A DNA stretch of 64,000 nucleotides. It comes from Verticillium longisporum. Its lineage: Eukaryota > Ascomycota > Sordariomycetes > Glomerellales > Plectosphaerellaceae. Positions 45,801 through 59,237 of this stretch are shown here, in pieces. Numbering within the stretch: position 1 is the first letter of the stretch; every line of letters starts with the position of its first letter. The stretch spans positions 5,332,001-5,396,000 of the forward strand of contig JAETXT010000003.1 of assembly GCA_019188255.1 (NCBI GenBank), in the 5' to 3' direction. The notes below the pieces were generated by a model. It made no database searches. It saw only the letters and a list, made by a program, of their open reading frames with translations, and was not told where the DNA came from. The position numbers and the translations under genes are program-made.

Positions 45801-48029
45801 GAGGATGTGCCCGCTCTCGGGCCGAAGAGCGGCATAAACTAGCTGCTGGAAATCACCGCGTGTAAAAACGAGTCCCTACTACACAGAGAGACCGAAACTG
45901 AAATGTGATCCTGAATGAGACCTCGAAGTGGCTTTCCGGCGGTACCTGAAAGGTACTGGTGGCCGGTGTCTGCAATCTGCAGCGCCCTGCGCGAGCCACT
46001 TCGTTTTGCGGAAAGTGCATGTTCATTTCGTCTCCGTCGAAGTCGGCATTGTATGTATTGCAGTTGGCATAATGCATTCGAATCGTCTTCTCCCCAGGCA
46101 GCACACGTACACGATGTCCCATGATGGATGGCTTGTGCAATGTCGGCTGACGGTTCATGAGCACGACATCTCCGTTTGTAAGATGCCGGTACACCTTCTT
46201 GTTCCTGACACCACTCGTGTTGCTATCGGTTGGCGCGAGAAGCTGGTTGGCCAAGGCAATTCGGTCGTCCGCCGACTTGCCTCGAAGGTTGGTGATCTGC
46301 CCGTTTTCGTATTCGATAGCTGCCGCGCCGGGCCACTTGTCGACGCCGTTGATTACAGCGCGCTGCATGTCTCTGAAGTTGTGACTGGTGGCGGGCTCGG
46401 GTAGCGCCAGCTTCCGTGCGAAGTCCGGAGGCACACCAAACTCGTTGGTCTCGGGATTGGGGTCTGCTGAAATGACACTACGAGCAGCGAAGTTGACACG
46501 CTTGCCCATCATGTTTTTGCGGAAGAGGCCTTCCTTCTTTTCCAGCTTCTGTTTGATGCCCTCTTCGTTCCTCTTGGCGGCGGCACCCATCACGGGGTTT
46601 TTATCTTTGTCGATCAGTGAGTTGACGGCGTTCTGTAGATCAGTCCACGCTTGGTGCAAGTCCGTCATTGTCCTTGCACGTCGCTCGGTCGTCGCTCCAC
46701 CGATGCTCTGGTGGACACGGGCAATCGTCCCGCAGCTTCGGAGCACTAGTTTGTACAGCGAGTTCTGTTGCGCTTCAGAGATCTGCGAGTCACCTGTGCG
46801 AGCCTCAGGTCTGAATCGATTAGGAGGGACCAGGAGCGTCTGTAGGAAGAACATGTCCGCAGAAACTTTTCCAGCCTTCTTCTTGAGAGGCTTGGAGTTG
46901 TAAACAAGAGACAGGACCTCCTGTTCCTTGTCGAATAGCTCTCGCAAGCGCTCTCGTACTTCCATGGCCGTGATATATCGTTGGCTGCGCGCAGAAGCTT
47001 TTATTTGGCCTCCAGACACTTTGGCAGCCTGTCCCTCGCTTTCAGAGCTGGAGCCGGAGTTGGGTTCGGCCATGTTGACATCCCCGTCAGCGTCGGATGC
47101 TGAGGAGTCCACATCAGCAATGGCCTCGTCCGATGTATATCCATTCGACTTTGTCTTGGACACTGGTGTCGCTGCGGTCATGGCGTCTCTGGTTCTGAGG
47201 TTGGTTTGCGCCATCTTCGCGGCATCTCGCTCGGATAGAGGCTTCTCAAAAAATTTGACGAAGGCGTCCTTCCTGTAGGGAGGCGAGATGCCTCCGCAAG
47301 TGTCGCATCTCTTTGGCTTCGGAATCGCGGCCATGAATTCCTTGATAAGCTCTCTACGAATCTCCAGCGCACCTTCGTGTTTTCCTTTGCGCACGTCACC
47401 GACAGTGGCTTTGTGTTCTTTAAGTTGGCGCTTAACGAAGAACTCTCGGGCCCGGATGAGATTGTCGGCACCACTGCCCTCCTCTTCCGCTTCGGCAGTC
47501 TCGGTCACACCAGGGATCTGGAGGCCCTGGAAATCCTCTCCGACGGCATCGATCAGGTCGGCAGCTTGGAGCAGGCCATGCTGTAGGAGTCGCAACTTGC
47601 ACGAGTACAGGTGAACGTCGCGTTGACGGAGGCGGAGGCCTTTGCAATAAACGCATTGCGCCCGTAGTAGCCGCAGTACTTGATCCAAGAATACGGGGTG
47701 GTAGACTGGAACTGGGAGCTCGATATGGCCCGCGTGGCCCGGACAGGAGGATTGATTGAGGTTACATGTCGAGCAGCTGGACAAGTAAAGAGTCAGCACC
47801 GCCGCGAAGCTAGAGTTCGATCATGTCGCACTGGTTCATGGACGTACATAGAGTCGCCCCAGGAGCCAAGAGCTGGGTCATAGAGACCTCCGGGGACCGG
47901 GTTCAGAAGGTTGTCGAATGTGCTGTCGTTTTCGATCCTCTTGACCGAGATTGCTCTGATCTCCGTCTCGGTAAGAAAGGTGAATTCAACCGTCTCGACG
48001 GTGGACGAGATAGGTTGCGAGATATTCAT
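42839..48029 (-). CDS. rpa190: RNA polymerase I largest subunit, with four frameshifts
   Basis: Exons 48029-47848 and 47776-42839, with a 71-nt intron (GTACGT...CCAG). Four single-base losses interrupt the frame, at about 45985-45988, 45864-45868 (run of five), 44138-44141 and 43626-43630 (run of five). With one base restored at each, the coding length is exactly 1708 codons (1707 residues), normal for Rpa190. The N-terminal zinc site is Cys62, Cys65, Cys72 and His75. The catalytic Mg2+ loop NADFDGDEMN lies near residues 637-646. Further matches are 'MSGAKGGPVNANLISCNLGQ' and 'GIVAGQSIGEPSTQMTLN'. An acidic Asp/Glu run near the C terminus is encoded by a trinucleotide repeat. Pol I makes the large rRNA precursor in the nucleolus. 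All blocks are in the right order, so I read this as one intact gene with sequence errors. Confidence 0.93.
43766..43806. repeat. Trinucleotide repeat encoding an acidic run in Rpa190
   Basis: A GAG/GAT-type repeat on the minus strand encodes an alternating Asp-Glu stretch in the C-terminal jaw-proximal linker of Rpa190. Acidic insertions at this place are common in Pol I large subunits. Length probably varies between strains. Confidence 0.75.
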
Positions 48030-48614
48030 TGCGCCGCTAGGTCCTCAGGACCATCCCAGGCACAAAAAAAAAGACGTTTGGGCCGCCGGGCTGTCGTGAA
48101 GAGCGGCAAAAGTCCAGGCGCGCTTTCAATTTGTCTTGCGAATGATCCGTCCTACTCTCACGTCGGCTGCATTGAAAGCTTGAGGGGATTTTTTTGGCGG
48201 TAGATTCTGGCAGAAAAAATGCCGGGTGGGGCAGTCTGCGTTTGCTCAGGTGGGTCGGCCAATGTGATAACATATCAACATGCCTTATCTGAGATGTGTG
48301 GGGCTACACGGATTGCAATGGCGTGGCGCAGGTCTTGCCGGGTTTGTCTCTGCGGCTTCTGAGCGAGAACGTGCCTACGCCTACCTAGCCATATTCAGGT
48401 GTCTTTTCAGAGCGACTGATCCTCATCATAGAACGGGTCTGGTCCTCAAACCGCGTCGCGTTCGCACTTGCCGACCAACACAGACCTACGACCTGCATCA
48501 GCCGTTTTTTGTTTTCGCAACCGAAACTAGACTACAAAGCGCCACGCACGCCCAAAAATACTTGGCTCAGCCCATATTACAATCAGCAACCTCCATCCAG
48601 GAGACAGCTTCTTG
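48030..48614. promoter_or_regulatory. Divergent promoter of rpa190 and prp3
   Basis: The 585 bases between two divergent starts serve both an rRNA-synthesis gene and a splicing gene. A TACCTAG element is at 48382-48388. The half next to prp3 is CA/CT-rich with the look of a 5' leader. No TATA box is obvious. Confidence 0.6.
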
Positions 48615-50078
48615 ATGGATCGCCGGCAGCAGTCGCCTGGTCTCGGACCTCGTCACGATGCTGCTTCACGCATACAGAAGCCTGAGTCCGTAGCTGATAA
48701 GATGGCTGCACTCAAGGCTCGCGTGGCTGCTGCGATCGGAGGCAGTAAAGCCAAGGGTGGGCTGAATGTTGGCCTCCATCCGGCTTTGGAGGATTTAGGG
48801 TCCTGGAAGCCGTCAGGCTCTTCGACAGATGTTCGCAATGCCAGTCAGAGGTCACCAGCGCATGCTTCCAAAGGGGCGAGGACCTCGACCATCTCGCATG
48901 ACTTGCTGCGCAACCGTACCGACCAGCACAGCAACCCATACTTCGATGAACAACTGGCCGCGCAGCCATCGGCTGGGAAGCAACGACAATCACGCCAGCT
49001 TGTTTTTAATCAAAAGGGCAAATACATCCAACAGGCCAACGCTTTAAGGCGACAGGCTGCTCTCGAAGCAATGAAGAAGCGCATCGCAGCGCAGACGAGG
49101 AAGGCTGGCATCGACGACGAACTGGATCTGGAGAAAAACTTGATTGTGGACGCCCCTCCCGAGATTGAATGGTGGGACGAGGGACTGGTGGATGGCAACT
49201 ACGACAGCATCGACGACGCTACGCGCCTCAAGATTGAGAGCCCAGACAGTATCGTCACGGAGTATATTCAGCATCCAGTGGCACTGGAGCCACCGCAAGA
49301 TCGAAAGGCTCCGGCCCCCAAAGCCATGTATCTGACGTCGAAGGAGCAGGCAAAACTGCGCAGACAGAGGCGCATGGCCGAGCTCAAGGAGCAGCAAGCA
49401 AAGATTAGACTGGGTCTTGTTCCGGCACCACCTCCCAAGGTGAAGAAAAGTAACATGATGCGCGTTTACGCTGATTCGGCCGTCAAGGATCCCACCGCCG
49501 TGGAGACCATGGTCAATCGTCAGATCGCAGAACGGCAGCAGACTCACCAGCTAGCCAACGATGAGAGAAAGTTGACGAAAGAACAAAAACACGAGAAGCT
49601 CGCCGCCAACCAGGAGAAGGACGCCGCCAGTGGCACTCACATAGCCGTGTTCCGGATTAACAGCCTGGCCAACGGACAACATCGCTTCAAGATTGGAAAG
49701 AACGCGGAGCAGCACTCATTGACCGGAATCTGCATCATGCATCCCCGACTAAACCTGGTTATCGTTGAGGGAGGTGAGCACAGCATCAAGAAATACAAGC
49801 AACTCATGCTCAACCGCATCGATTGGACGGAGAATTCGCCGTCACGCGAGAAGAGCGGACCGCAGCAGGTTGCAAGGGACTGGCTCATTGCTGAAAACGA
49901 GCAAGGGGGCTTGAAAGACATGTCATCGAACGAATGTAAATTGGTTTTCGAGGGTGAAGAGAAAGCTCGGGCGTTCCGCAAATGGGGCAGCAAGGTGTGC
50001 GAATCCGATTCCGAAGCGAAGGATGCTTTGTCACGGGCGAAGATGGACAATTTCTGGGCACTCGCCAAAGGCATGTAA
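48615..50078 (+). CDS. prp3: U4/U6 small nuclear ribonucleoprotein Prp3
   Basis: An intronless gene of 487 residues. The ATG at 48615 is the first in frame. The central region is a Lys/Arg/Glu-rich helix bundle typical of the Prp3 domain ('MYLTSKEQAKLRRQRRM' through 'VKKSNMMRVYADSAVKDP'). The C-terminal ~140 residues form the ferredoxin-like RNA-binding domain: 'HRFKIGKNAEQHSLTG', 'NLVIVEGGEHSIKKYKQLML' and 'RIDWTE'. Prp3 binds the U4/U6 duplex and the 3' overhang of U6 in the tri-snRNP in the nucleus and is needed before the spliceosome is activated. Length is near the yeast protein (469). The reading frame is clean over nearly 1.5 kb. Confidence 0.94.
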   Translation: MDRRQQSPGLGPRHDAASRIQKPESVADKMAALKARVAAAIGGSKAKGGLNVGLHPALEDLGSWKPSGSSTDVRNASQRSPAHASKGARTSTISHDLLRNRTDQHSNPYFDEQLAAQPSAGKQRQSRQLVFNQKGKYIQQANALRRQAALEAMKKRIAAQTRKAGIDDELDLEKNLIVDAPPEIEWWDEGLVDGNYDSIDDATRLKIESPDSIVTEYIQHPVALEPPQDRKAPAPKAMYLTSKEQAKLRRQRRMAELKEQQAKIRLGLVPAPPPKVKKSNMMRVYADSAVKDPTAVETMVNRQIAERQQTHQLANDERKLTKEQKHEKLAANQEKDAASGTHIAVFRINSLANGQHRFKIGKNAEQHSLTGICIMHPRLNLVIVEGGEHSIKKYKQLMLNRIDWTENSPSREKSGPQQVARDWLIAENEQGGLKDMSSNECKLVFEGEEKARAFRKWGSKVCESDSEAKDALSRAKMDNFWALAKGM

Positions 50079-51033
50079 CAGGAATTGTCAAATGCAGTGC
50101 TTGGAGGAAGTTGCATGAGCAGTGTGAAATAGACGGTCATGTTGGGCGAAGATCAGGCATCACACGTGAAACGAGTCGCCCGAATGGCGGTCCATGTCTG
50201 TATACCAGGAGGCGAACACCCATCATCAGAAAAATGCAGCATCTTCAACAGAAGATTTGCGAGCAGTTCAGATGTAATCCCCGCTAATCAGCCCAGTTAT
50301 TGATGCTGGGATCCGAGCCTCTTCGAGCCGTCGCCAGGCGCAGTTCAGTAGTGTGTGTGGTAAGGGTGAACTTGACTGGCTACACTCAAGAGCCCAACAC
50401 TGACCAAGTGCGCACTGCTACCATCATGCACATGACTAACTAGCACACACGTGACAATCGAAAAGTTGTGGCCAAAATGATGGTCTGGTAAGACGTGTTT
50501 GTGGGAAAGGCGCCGGGTGGCGGTGTGAAGCCTCGCTTGTTGCAGCATAAACTGCGGTCGACAGGATTCGTATCACGGCAGGTTGGAGATAGGCAGCAGG
50601 ACAGAGATCTCAGCTCGGACTCATGTGATACTTGGATGGGTCACTGCTGCCTCGTTCGATAGAGACAAATCAGTAGTGGCAAACTAAGGCGCGCCGTGAC
50701 CGGATGGTCAACAAAACATGAACCAGTCCGACGCGTGAGGGTCGTGGCTGACGCCGCGCGTCGCCAGCACATGTGCAACAGCGGTGTGGACTCAGAAACA
50801 GCGGGACACGGTCTAGCAATCATGTGCGCGAAAAGGTGTAGATCATAATGTTTGCATTCCGTTGCGCAGCTTCCTGGCTAATGCTGCCGATGCTGCGGGT
50901 AATATACAGCCCTGTCGCGTAAAACACTCATTCGATAACGCCTGATCCCCTAAACCCTGCGACGGACCTTTCGTCAAGCATTCCCAAACGAGTCATGAAC
51001 CACCCTGCCGAGAGAAAGACCAAAGACGAAAGC
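50079..51033. other. Convergent intergenic region of prp3 and histone H3
   Basis: About 950 bases between converging stop codons. It should hold the prp3 and H3 3' UTRs. No gene is seen, and no metazoan-type histone stem-loop is evident, as expected in fungi with polyadenylated histone mRNA. Confidence 0.6.
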
Positions 51034-53280
<2,247 letters not shown>

Positions 53281-56200
53281 ACGTGTTTGCTTTGTGCGAT
53301 TGGCATGTCTCTTATGAATCTCTTTCCGGGGCATGGCGCGATTCGTTCGACGCGCCTAGACGCGTGGGCGCAGCGACAATGGACATTAGGGTGTGGGTGT
53401 TCTTGCGACATGAATGACTACGGAACTGGCTGGCTTTTGGGTGTTTACTTGTACCATACGGGTTGGGCTCTATGGATTTGGGCTTGAGGTTAATCGATTC
53501 CTCGCCGAGGCGTGCTCTTACATGAATTAATTTGTGCCCGTGACGTGAAGTGGTGTCCTTCTCTGCATGTATCGTCTACGTAGTGGTGTTTTTGTTGTAG
53601 AGAGCAGCATGTTTGGTCGGTCCCGATTACAAACCTCCTGTTGCGGCAATGTGTGTTCGCTTGGTGTTGTGGATTGTCGGGGCCACTAAGGACGGCAGCC
53701 AAGTGTTCTCGGGCTGAACGATCGATACGTGATGGGTATGGTATGGTCTGAGACGTGTCAGGTCTTTTACAATGGTTGGCTGTCCTGAAAGAACTTCGTG
53801 GAAGTGCTTCCCAAAATCCCTGTGCCTTGTAAATGGTGATCTGGCGATACACGAAGTTCCGTAATCTGCTTGGGCGGTGATCTCAAGATGCTTACTCTAA
53901 TCGTTAACCCGCGATGTTGTATCACGGTTGCTTCCGCGGCTCGTCGGGTTTGTCCCTGCTCTTGGTGGCACGTTGTTTGTTATAGTATGATATTTGTGCC
54001 AGCAATACAACCCGCGTTGCTAGCTGTCGTTAGGGATCGCTTCTGCTGTGTATATATCCCAGAGATGTGGTTGGGCTCGCTTGGGAGGTTCTGTATTTGC
54101 TTGGGATGCTGTTTGTGCTGCATGGAACGTGGTGACCGGCTATTCAACTGGCCATGTAAACGATACGCATCGGCACTTGAATAGCGTGTCGATACTGGGC
54201 AGTCATATTCATAATCCCATGATGGGTTTGGATGCCACCAGTGCACGCTTTGCGTAATACCTTTCAGGAACTATAAAAAACCGGTGCCATCCGCTCGTGA
54301 TCATACATGTCTTGCGCAGTGAGAGACCATAACGCACAGTCGATTAATTAGAATCCGAAGAAAAATGGAAACATTTTCGAGTGCTACCGAGTGTAAGGTA
54401 CTAAGGGCCTCCCGTGTTCGATTTTTTTATCGAATACTAGCTGTGCTTGGGTTCTGGTCGCTGTCGGCCTTGTTCCGATTAAGTGGAAATATTGCCCTGC
54501 ATTTACCTTACACGTCACGACGAGACACATTGAACAAAAGTAGGCACCGGAAGACCAAGCTCACTGCTACAGAAGTCACGCGATGGAAATATATTCTTGA
54601 TATCCCGGAAATACAGCGGTTTGCTGTTGCGGCCAATATCACGATCGTCGTCTTTGTGTCAGCACGCGTTGTGGACAGTTTTTTACCCACGACAGAGCTG
54701 TAACTTGACGCGAATGCAAGCTGCCTCTCGACCTCCCAAACACCTTTACCAACAAGAATCAAATGACATCCATGATGAAACCACGTAAGCTAAAGACGTC
54801 TATATATTTACCATCGACACAACGTCGTCCAGATATAGCGGCCCGTTGGGTTTTCACAGGTCGAGATGCTGCATGTTTGGCACATCGGGACGAGCATCAC
54901 GTGACACGTTCGTCAAACGAAACCGAACCTAGCGAGAGCCTAAGCACAAACACGGACACCACGCGAGATCCGCGCTGCAAAACTCCTTCTGCTACAGCAG
55001 CGACCTTGAATGAGCGGATGTAGAATCTCCCACTTGGGTAGATGCGGGGGGTGGCCCTCCGGCCGGACACACCGATGGAGTGTGGAGCAGGCGCCCGCGG
55101 CCACCCATATGTTGCACCCAGTATCCCGGGAAGTGGCTGAGCCTAACACCGAAAAAGAAAGGCTCAGCCACAGCCTTGAGCCAATGGAACTGTCACATGA
55201 GCGCACACCTAATCTTGGCAAACCCAGATGGTATTTTTGGTGTGGGAGATGGTACCCAATCCAGAAATATTTTTCTCGAGACAGGATCTCCGGTGTTCCG
55301 CCGCTCTCTCCGAGGGTTTCTAAGCATCCAGCTCGCAACGAATTTTCTCGCCTACGCAGCTTTGTACATGCAAGCGGCATCAGTTAACGTCCCCCCCTCC
55401 GTATTCCCCCTGGATCCTCTGGATTCTATTGCGCATTACGCACGATGCGCAACTGCTACATGCGTGGAACGGCAGGCCCGATATTGTCAGACTCAAGAGG
55501 ACGAAGGAACTGCTTGTCGCTGCCGAAGCCGACTGGGCCCTACGGTAGAGGCTATGCGTGTGACCACGATTGAGGGAACAAGGTCACTGCCGCCCGATCT
55601 TGGATCTAGATCTGCAATGGAACCTAGCACCGGAGATCTAGGGCCAGACTGGAAGACATACGATGACAGTCGCCTGATGGACAGTTCCCCCCGAGGCAAG
55701 GCCACCGGCCGGAGTCGTATAACAACACGCCAAGCCGCTGGCCCTCCGTAGCAGTCATCAAGACTTGCAATCACCTGATGGGAAAATACTTGACCACATG
55801 CGTAGACCAAGTCAACTGTCTGCATACACGCCAGAGGGGCAGAGTGCACGTTCTTTTCTTGCCTCTATGTCTTACCATTCACATCGAACGACAAGGCGAG
55901 GCAGCCAGCCTATCGCTCTCGTTCGGTGTTGACGAAACACGGGAGAAGCTAGGAAGAGAAAACACACACCCTGTTCCCCCAAAATCACCATGCATGCATG
56001 CAGGCTGTGTGGGAAACATCGTAGTGCTCGTGGCCCCTGTGTAGCTGGACCGGAGAGAGTTTTCGGCCGCTACAAAGGTGACGTTGCACCGCTGTCCAGA
56101 GAGGAAAGGGGAACATGAACATGTTGAGCCACAAACGCATGGCCAGATGTGGCGCAGCGGTGCACAGCTCACAGCAACAGCGAGCAACAGCGCGACAGGG

Positions 56201-57182
56201 GCACTGGCTTCGGCCTCAGCGGGCCAGGCCTACGGGAGGCAGGCCGACCGTTCTACAGGACCCACTGAAATATCGCCGGCTACTGGGGCAGTCATCGTCG
56301 AAGGTGCAGCCAAAGTGAATACGTCACCCCACATTGGGCGCAACCCCTTCCCACTTTTTCCCTTCGTTCCTCGTTCCCACCCACGCCAGCTACGCTTTCC
56401 CAAGACCTGGCACAGCTGGCTCGCTGCCGTTCGGGGGAAAAACGAGTCCTAGTTTGCAGACACGGGAAGAGGGGCCACGCGCGAGTTCGACTCGCAAGCT
56501 GCGAAGCGTCACTCCGTAGGGCTGTTGCGAAAGAATGACTGTTAGTCACTGACCTCGTGACCGAATGCCGGCATGACCCAGACTTGCTTCCCCCCATCTA
56601 GGCAGCCAGACTCGAGGCCGAGGCCTCAAGAGCGCGGAACATGGATAGGCGCGGGAACACAAGTACGGGAATGAGAGTAAGGTCCGATTCGGGGGTGCAG
56701 TGACGGAACCTGGAAGTGGTGGGTGGCCGGTGGCCGAACCAACAACGAGATTCCCCGGCTTTCCATGTCATCATGGCCATGTCGGACTTAGGCTTTCGAT
56801 CGATCACTACTGCATTGGTAAGTCGCTAAGGAATCTTGGTGATCTAGCTAGGTAAAGGCTCCAGAGGTACGTACCTCCGGGGCCTCCAGTCCTGCTGATG
56901 ACTTGGCATTCTGACGGGTCTGAGATGGAAATGCGGTAATCCCTGTCGTCTTTGCGCTTGCGGGTCAATCGTCAGGGATCTCGGCGCCATCATGTACGGT
57001 CTATGGACCCTGAAAAATCACCCCACCCCCCGGCCCTGCCCGCCTACCTCGCATGTACACCCACCCATCCCATATACCTGGACAGTCTTCCAACTTTTCC
57101 TGACTTGTATTTAAGAAGCCGCCCCCCATCTTTGCCACCGTTCCTGACGCTTAAATCCAAAATCTCCAACAAACGTCACAAC
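53281..57182. other. Long intergenic region between H4 and the Rpn4-like gene
   Basis: About 3.9 kb with no convincing gene. The stretch 54250-54850 is more AT-rich than average. Open frames at 54365-54703 (+) and 55080-55751 (+) lack codon bias, domains and splice support. A perfect 5-bp inverted repeat at 56478-56492 resembles a tRNA T-arm but its loop is too short and no tRNA can be built. A CTAGGTA motif is at 56848-56854. CT-rich DNA just before 57183 looks like the 5' leader of the next gene. Confidence 0.5.
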
Positions 57183-59237
57183 ATGCTATCATCCCGGCCT
57201 CTCACGGTCTCATCTTACCCTCGATTCCGACAACAGCAAGACGACCAGCCCCTCGACCTTGTCGACCCCCAGGACTTTGACTTTGACTTGTTCGCATCGG
57301 AAGACACCACTCAGTCTCAGTCGCTCTACACACTCGCTCCTGACTTCGCCCTCCCCTACAAAACTCCCGCGGCGGCGTCACCCATCGCCACTCACCGGAG
57401 GCCTCGCAGCACCGACTTCCTGGTGCTCCCCTCCTCATCGACATCCACCACAACATTCGACGAAAACCCCCTCAGCATCAACCACCCTCCTGAACTGATG
57501 CCGTCGGAAACATCGTGGGCCTTGGGCAACCAGTACACGTCCAGGCCCATCGGCCGCCTCCCCCATCAGCGCGAATCGTCGTTGTCTTCATTGGGCTCCG
57601 CCGGTCCTGCGTCCCCTTACAACCACAGCACGCCCAACCCGCAGATCGCCATCACTGACTCAGCAAACGACCACTACAACGATGCCCAGTCGCACGACGG
57701 AGGTGCTCAGTACTACCAGCTGAGCAAAGCCATGAATGGTTCTCAGGAAGGTGGCTTGTACTCGGGCTATCACGCCTTTGGCGGAATGGACCACTCCGAC
57801 ATGGGGTACCCAGTTGCTATTGCAATGCAGCGTCCGCGGACAGACAAGTCATTACTCCCAGCGCCGGAATTTCCCGTGCATTCAAGATCTCATCCGACTT
57901 CTGTGGCAAGTTCAACGGCGGGCGGTGATTCACCAGCCACACCCACGACGGGTGAACCTGACGACGATCGAAGACGACGAACTGGTAAGTGGTACATGTG
58001 GCATCAGGGAATGCATTCAAATGCTCACACGTCACCCACAGTTCTCCCGGAACCGCCCAAGCTAGATCGCACCATGACGGACATCTACAGCGATGAACTC
58101 TACAGCCCCAGTTTCAATATTGTGTCTGCGTCTTCGCCCCAGAGTCAGCTGGCTGTGTCACCCAACAACGATGTATTCGCACAGAGGCTGCAGGCAGCCA
58201 ACAGCCAACACCTGAATGCCGTTCACTCTCCCACCTCAGTAGGGACAAGGGACAGGTCACCCTTCCGTCACGGCTCCCCACTGGCTCCTGGTCATGTTCA
58301 AGACTTCACGAACAATATGCAGGCATCACGACTCCGCTTCAACTCGGCACACAATATGCGCGAGCAAGATAACGCAGACCGCCAAGCCCAATTAGCCAGG
58401 CAACAGTTAGCGATGAAAGCCGAGCCAGATACGCCAAAGACCATCTCGCCAAAGGATGCTATGTTAGAGTATCAGGGATGCGATGCGGATTCCAACTTCC
58501 CATCTCTGTTTCCTCAACCAGATCCTACGGACTTCGGGGTTTCACAGCTACCAACAAACAATCCGGCGTCAAGTGAGCAAGTGAATGATTTTTCGAGACA
58601 TCTTGCTGCGAACGGGCCTCCAGTAACTTTCCCTTACATGGCGCAACATCTACCTGCAAGCGTACAAATTCCGCAGCACTATCCATTTATCGCTCACGCT
58701 CAACAACACCAGCAGGCAACTTCACAAGTCAGTCCTGCGGGATCCAGCTCAAGTAGCTCATCGGCCACGCCAGCGGCACTCCAAAAGCCAGCCGGAGCGG
58801 CTGCCGATGGCGGAACATACACTTGCACATATCACGGATGTACTCTGCGCTTCGAGACACCCGCTTTGCTACAAAAGCACAAGAGAGAGGGACATCGCCA
58901 ACCTCATGGATTGGGTATGCCGCCGAGACACGTCGACACCAAATCTGAGCCTGCGGATGCTGCTGCCAATCTTCTGAACAGTCAAGCTGGGCCGCACCGC
59001 TGCGACAGGATCAATCCTAGCACCGGGAAATCGTGCAACACCATATTCTCACGACCATACGACCTCACTCGGCACGAAGACACTATTCACAATGCTCGGA
59101 AGCAGAAAGTACGGTGCGATCTCTGCAGCGAGGAAAAGACATTCAGCCGGGCCGACGCCTTGACAAGACACTACAGGGTGTGTCACCCTGACGTGGAGTT
59201 CCCTGCCAAATATCGTAGACGTGGAAATCACATTTGA
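57183..59237 (+). CDS. C2H2 transcription factor, Rpn4-like
   Basis: Two exons: 57183-57984 and 58042-59237, giving 665 residues. The 57-nt intron (GTAAGT...CCCACAG) is a multiple of three and stays open, so it is easy to miss. Skipping it joins 'RRRRT' to 'VLPEPPKLDRT'. The start (MLSSRPLTV) is the Met at 57183, after a CT-rich leader. Residues 1-600 are rich in Ser, Pro, Gln and acidic residues, likely activation regions and degrons. The C terminus has an atypical C2H2 finger ('CTYHGCTLRF...') and then two fingers, 'CDRINPSTGKSCNTIFSRPY' and 'CDLCSEEKTFSRADALTRH', close in pattern to yeast Rpn4. Rpn4 activates proteasome genes and is itself quickly degraded. The role here is inferred from that likeness. 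Confidence 0.8.
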   Translation: MLSSRPLTVSSYPRFRQQQDDQPLDLVDPQDFDFDLFASEDTTQSQSLYTLAPDFALPYKTPAAASPIATHRRPRSTDFLVLPSSSTSTTTFDENPLSINHPPELMPSETSWALGNQYTSRPIGRLPHQRESSLSSLGSAGPASPYNHSTPNPQIAITDSANDHYNDAQSHDGGAQYYQLSKAMNGSQEGGLYSGYHAFGGMDHSDMGYPVAIAMQRPRTDKSLLPAPEFPVHSRSHPTSVASSTAGGDSPATPTTGEPDDDRRRRTGKWYMWHQGMHSNAHTSPTVLPEPPKLDRTMTDIYSDELYSPSFNIVSASSPQSQLAVSPNNDVFAQRLQAANSQHLNAVHSPTSVGTRDRSPFRHGSPLAPGHVQDFTNNMQASRLRFNSAHNMREQDNADRQAQLARQQLAMKAEPDTPKTISPKDAMLEYQGCDADSNFPSLFPQPDPTDFGVSQLPTNNPASSEQVNDFSRHLAANGPPVTFPYMAQHLPASVQIPQHYPFIAHAQQHQQATSQVSPAGSSSSSSSATPAALQKPAGAAADGGTYTCTYHGCTLRFETPALLQKHKREGHRQPHGLGMPPRHVDTKSEPADAAANLLNSQAGPHRCDRINPSTGKSCNTIFSRPYDLTRHEDTIHNARKQKVRCDLCSEEKTFSRADALTRHYRVCHPDVEFPAKYRRRGNHI

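Noticed and set aside
42839..48029. Four frame breaks in Rpa190 as evidence of a pseudogene
   Set aside because: All motifs and the total length are normal, the gene is essential, and the same kind of loss appears in three unrelated genes nearby. Sequence error explains it more simply.
54365..55751. Open frames of 112 and 223 codons downstream of H4
   Set aside because: AT-rich, no codon bias and no motif. The second overlaps an equally long frame on the other strand.
56478..56492. GTTCGACTC-like element resembling a tRNA T-arm
   Set aside because: It is a perfect 5-bp inverted repeat with a 5-nt loop. A T-arm needs a 7-nt loop, and no acceptor, D or anticodon arms can be paired around it.
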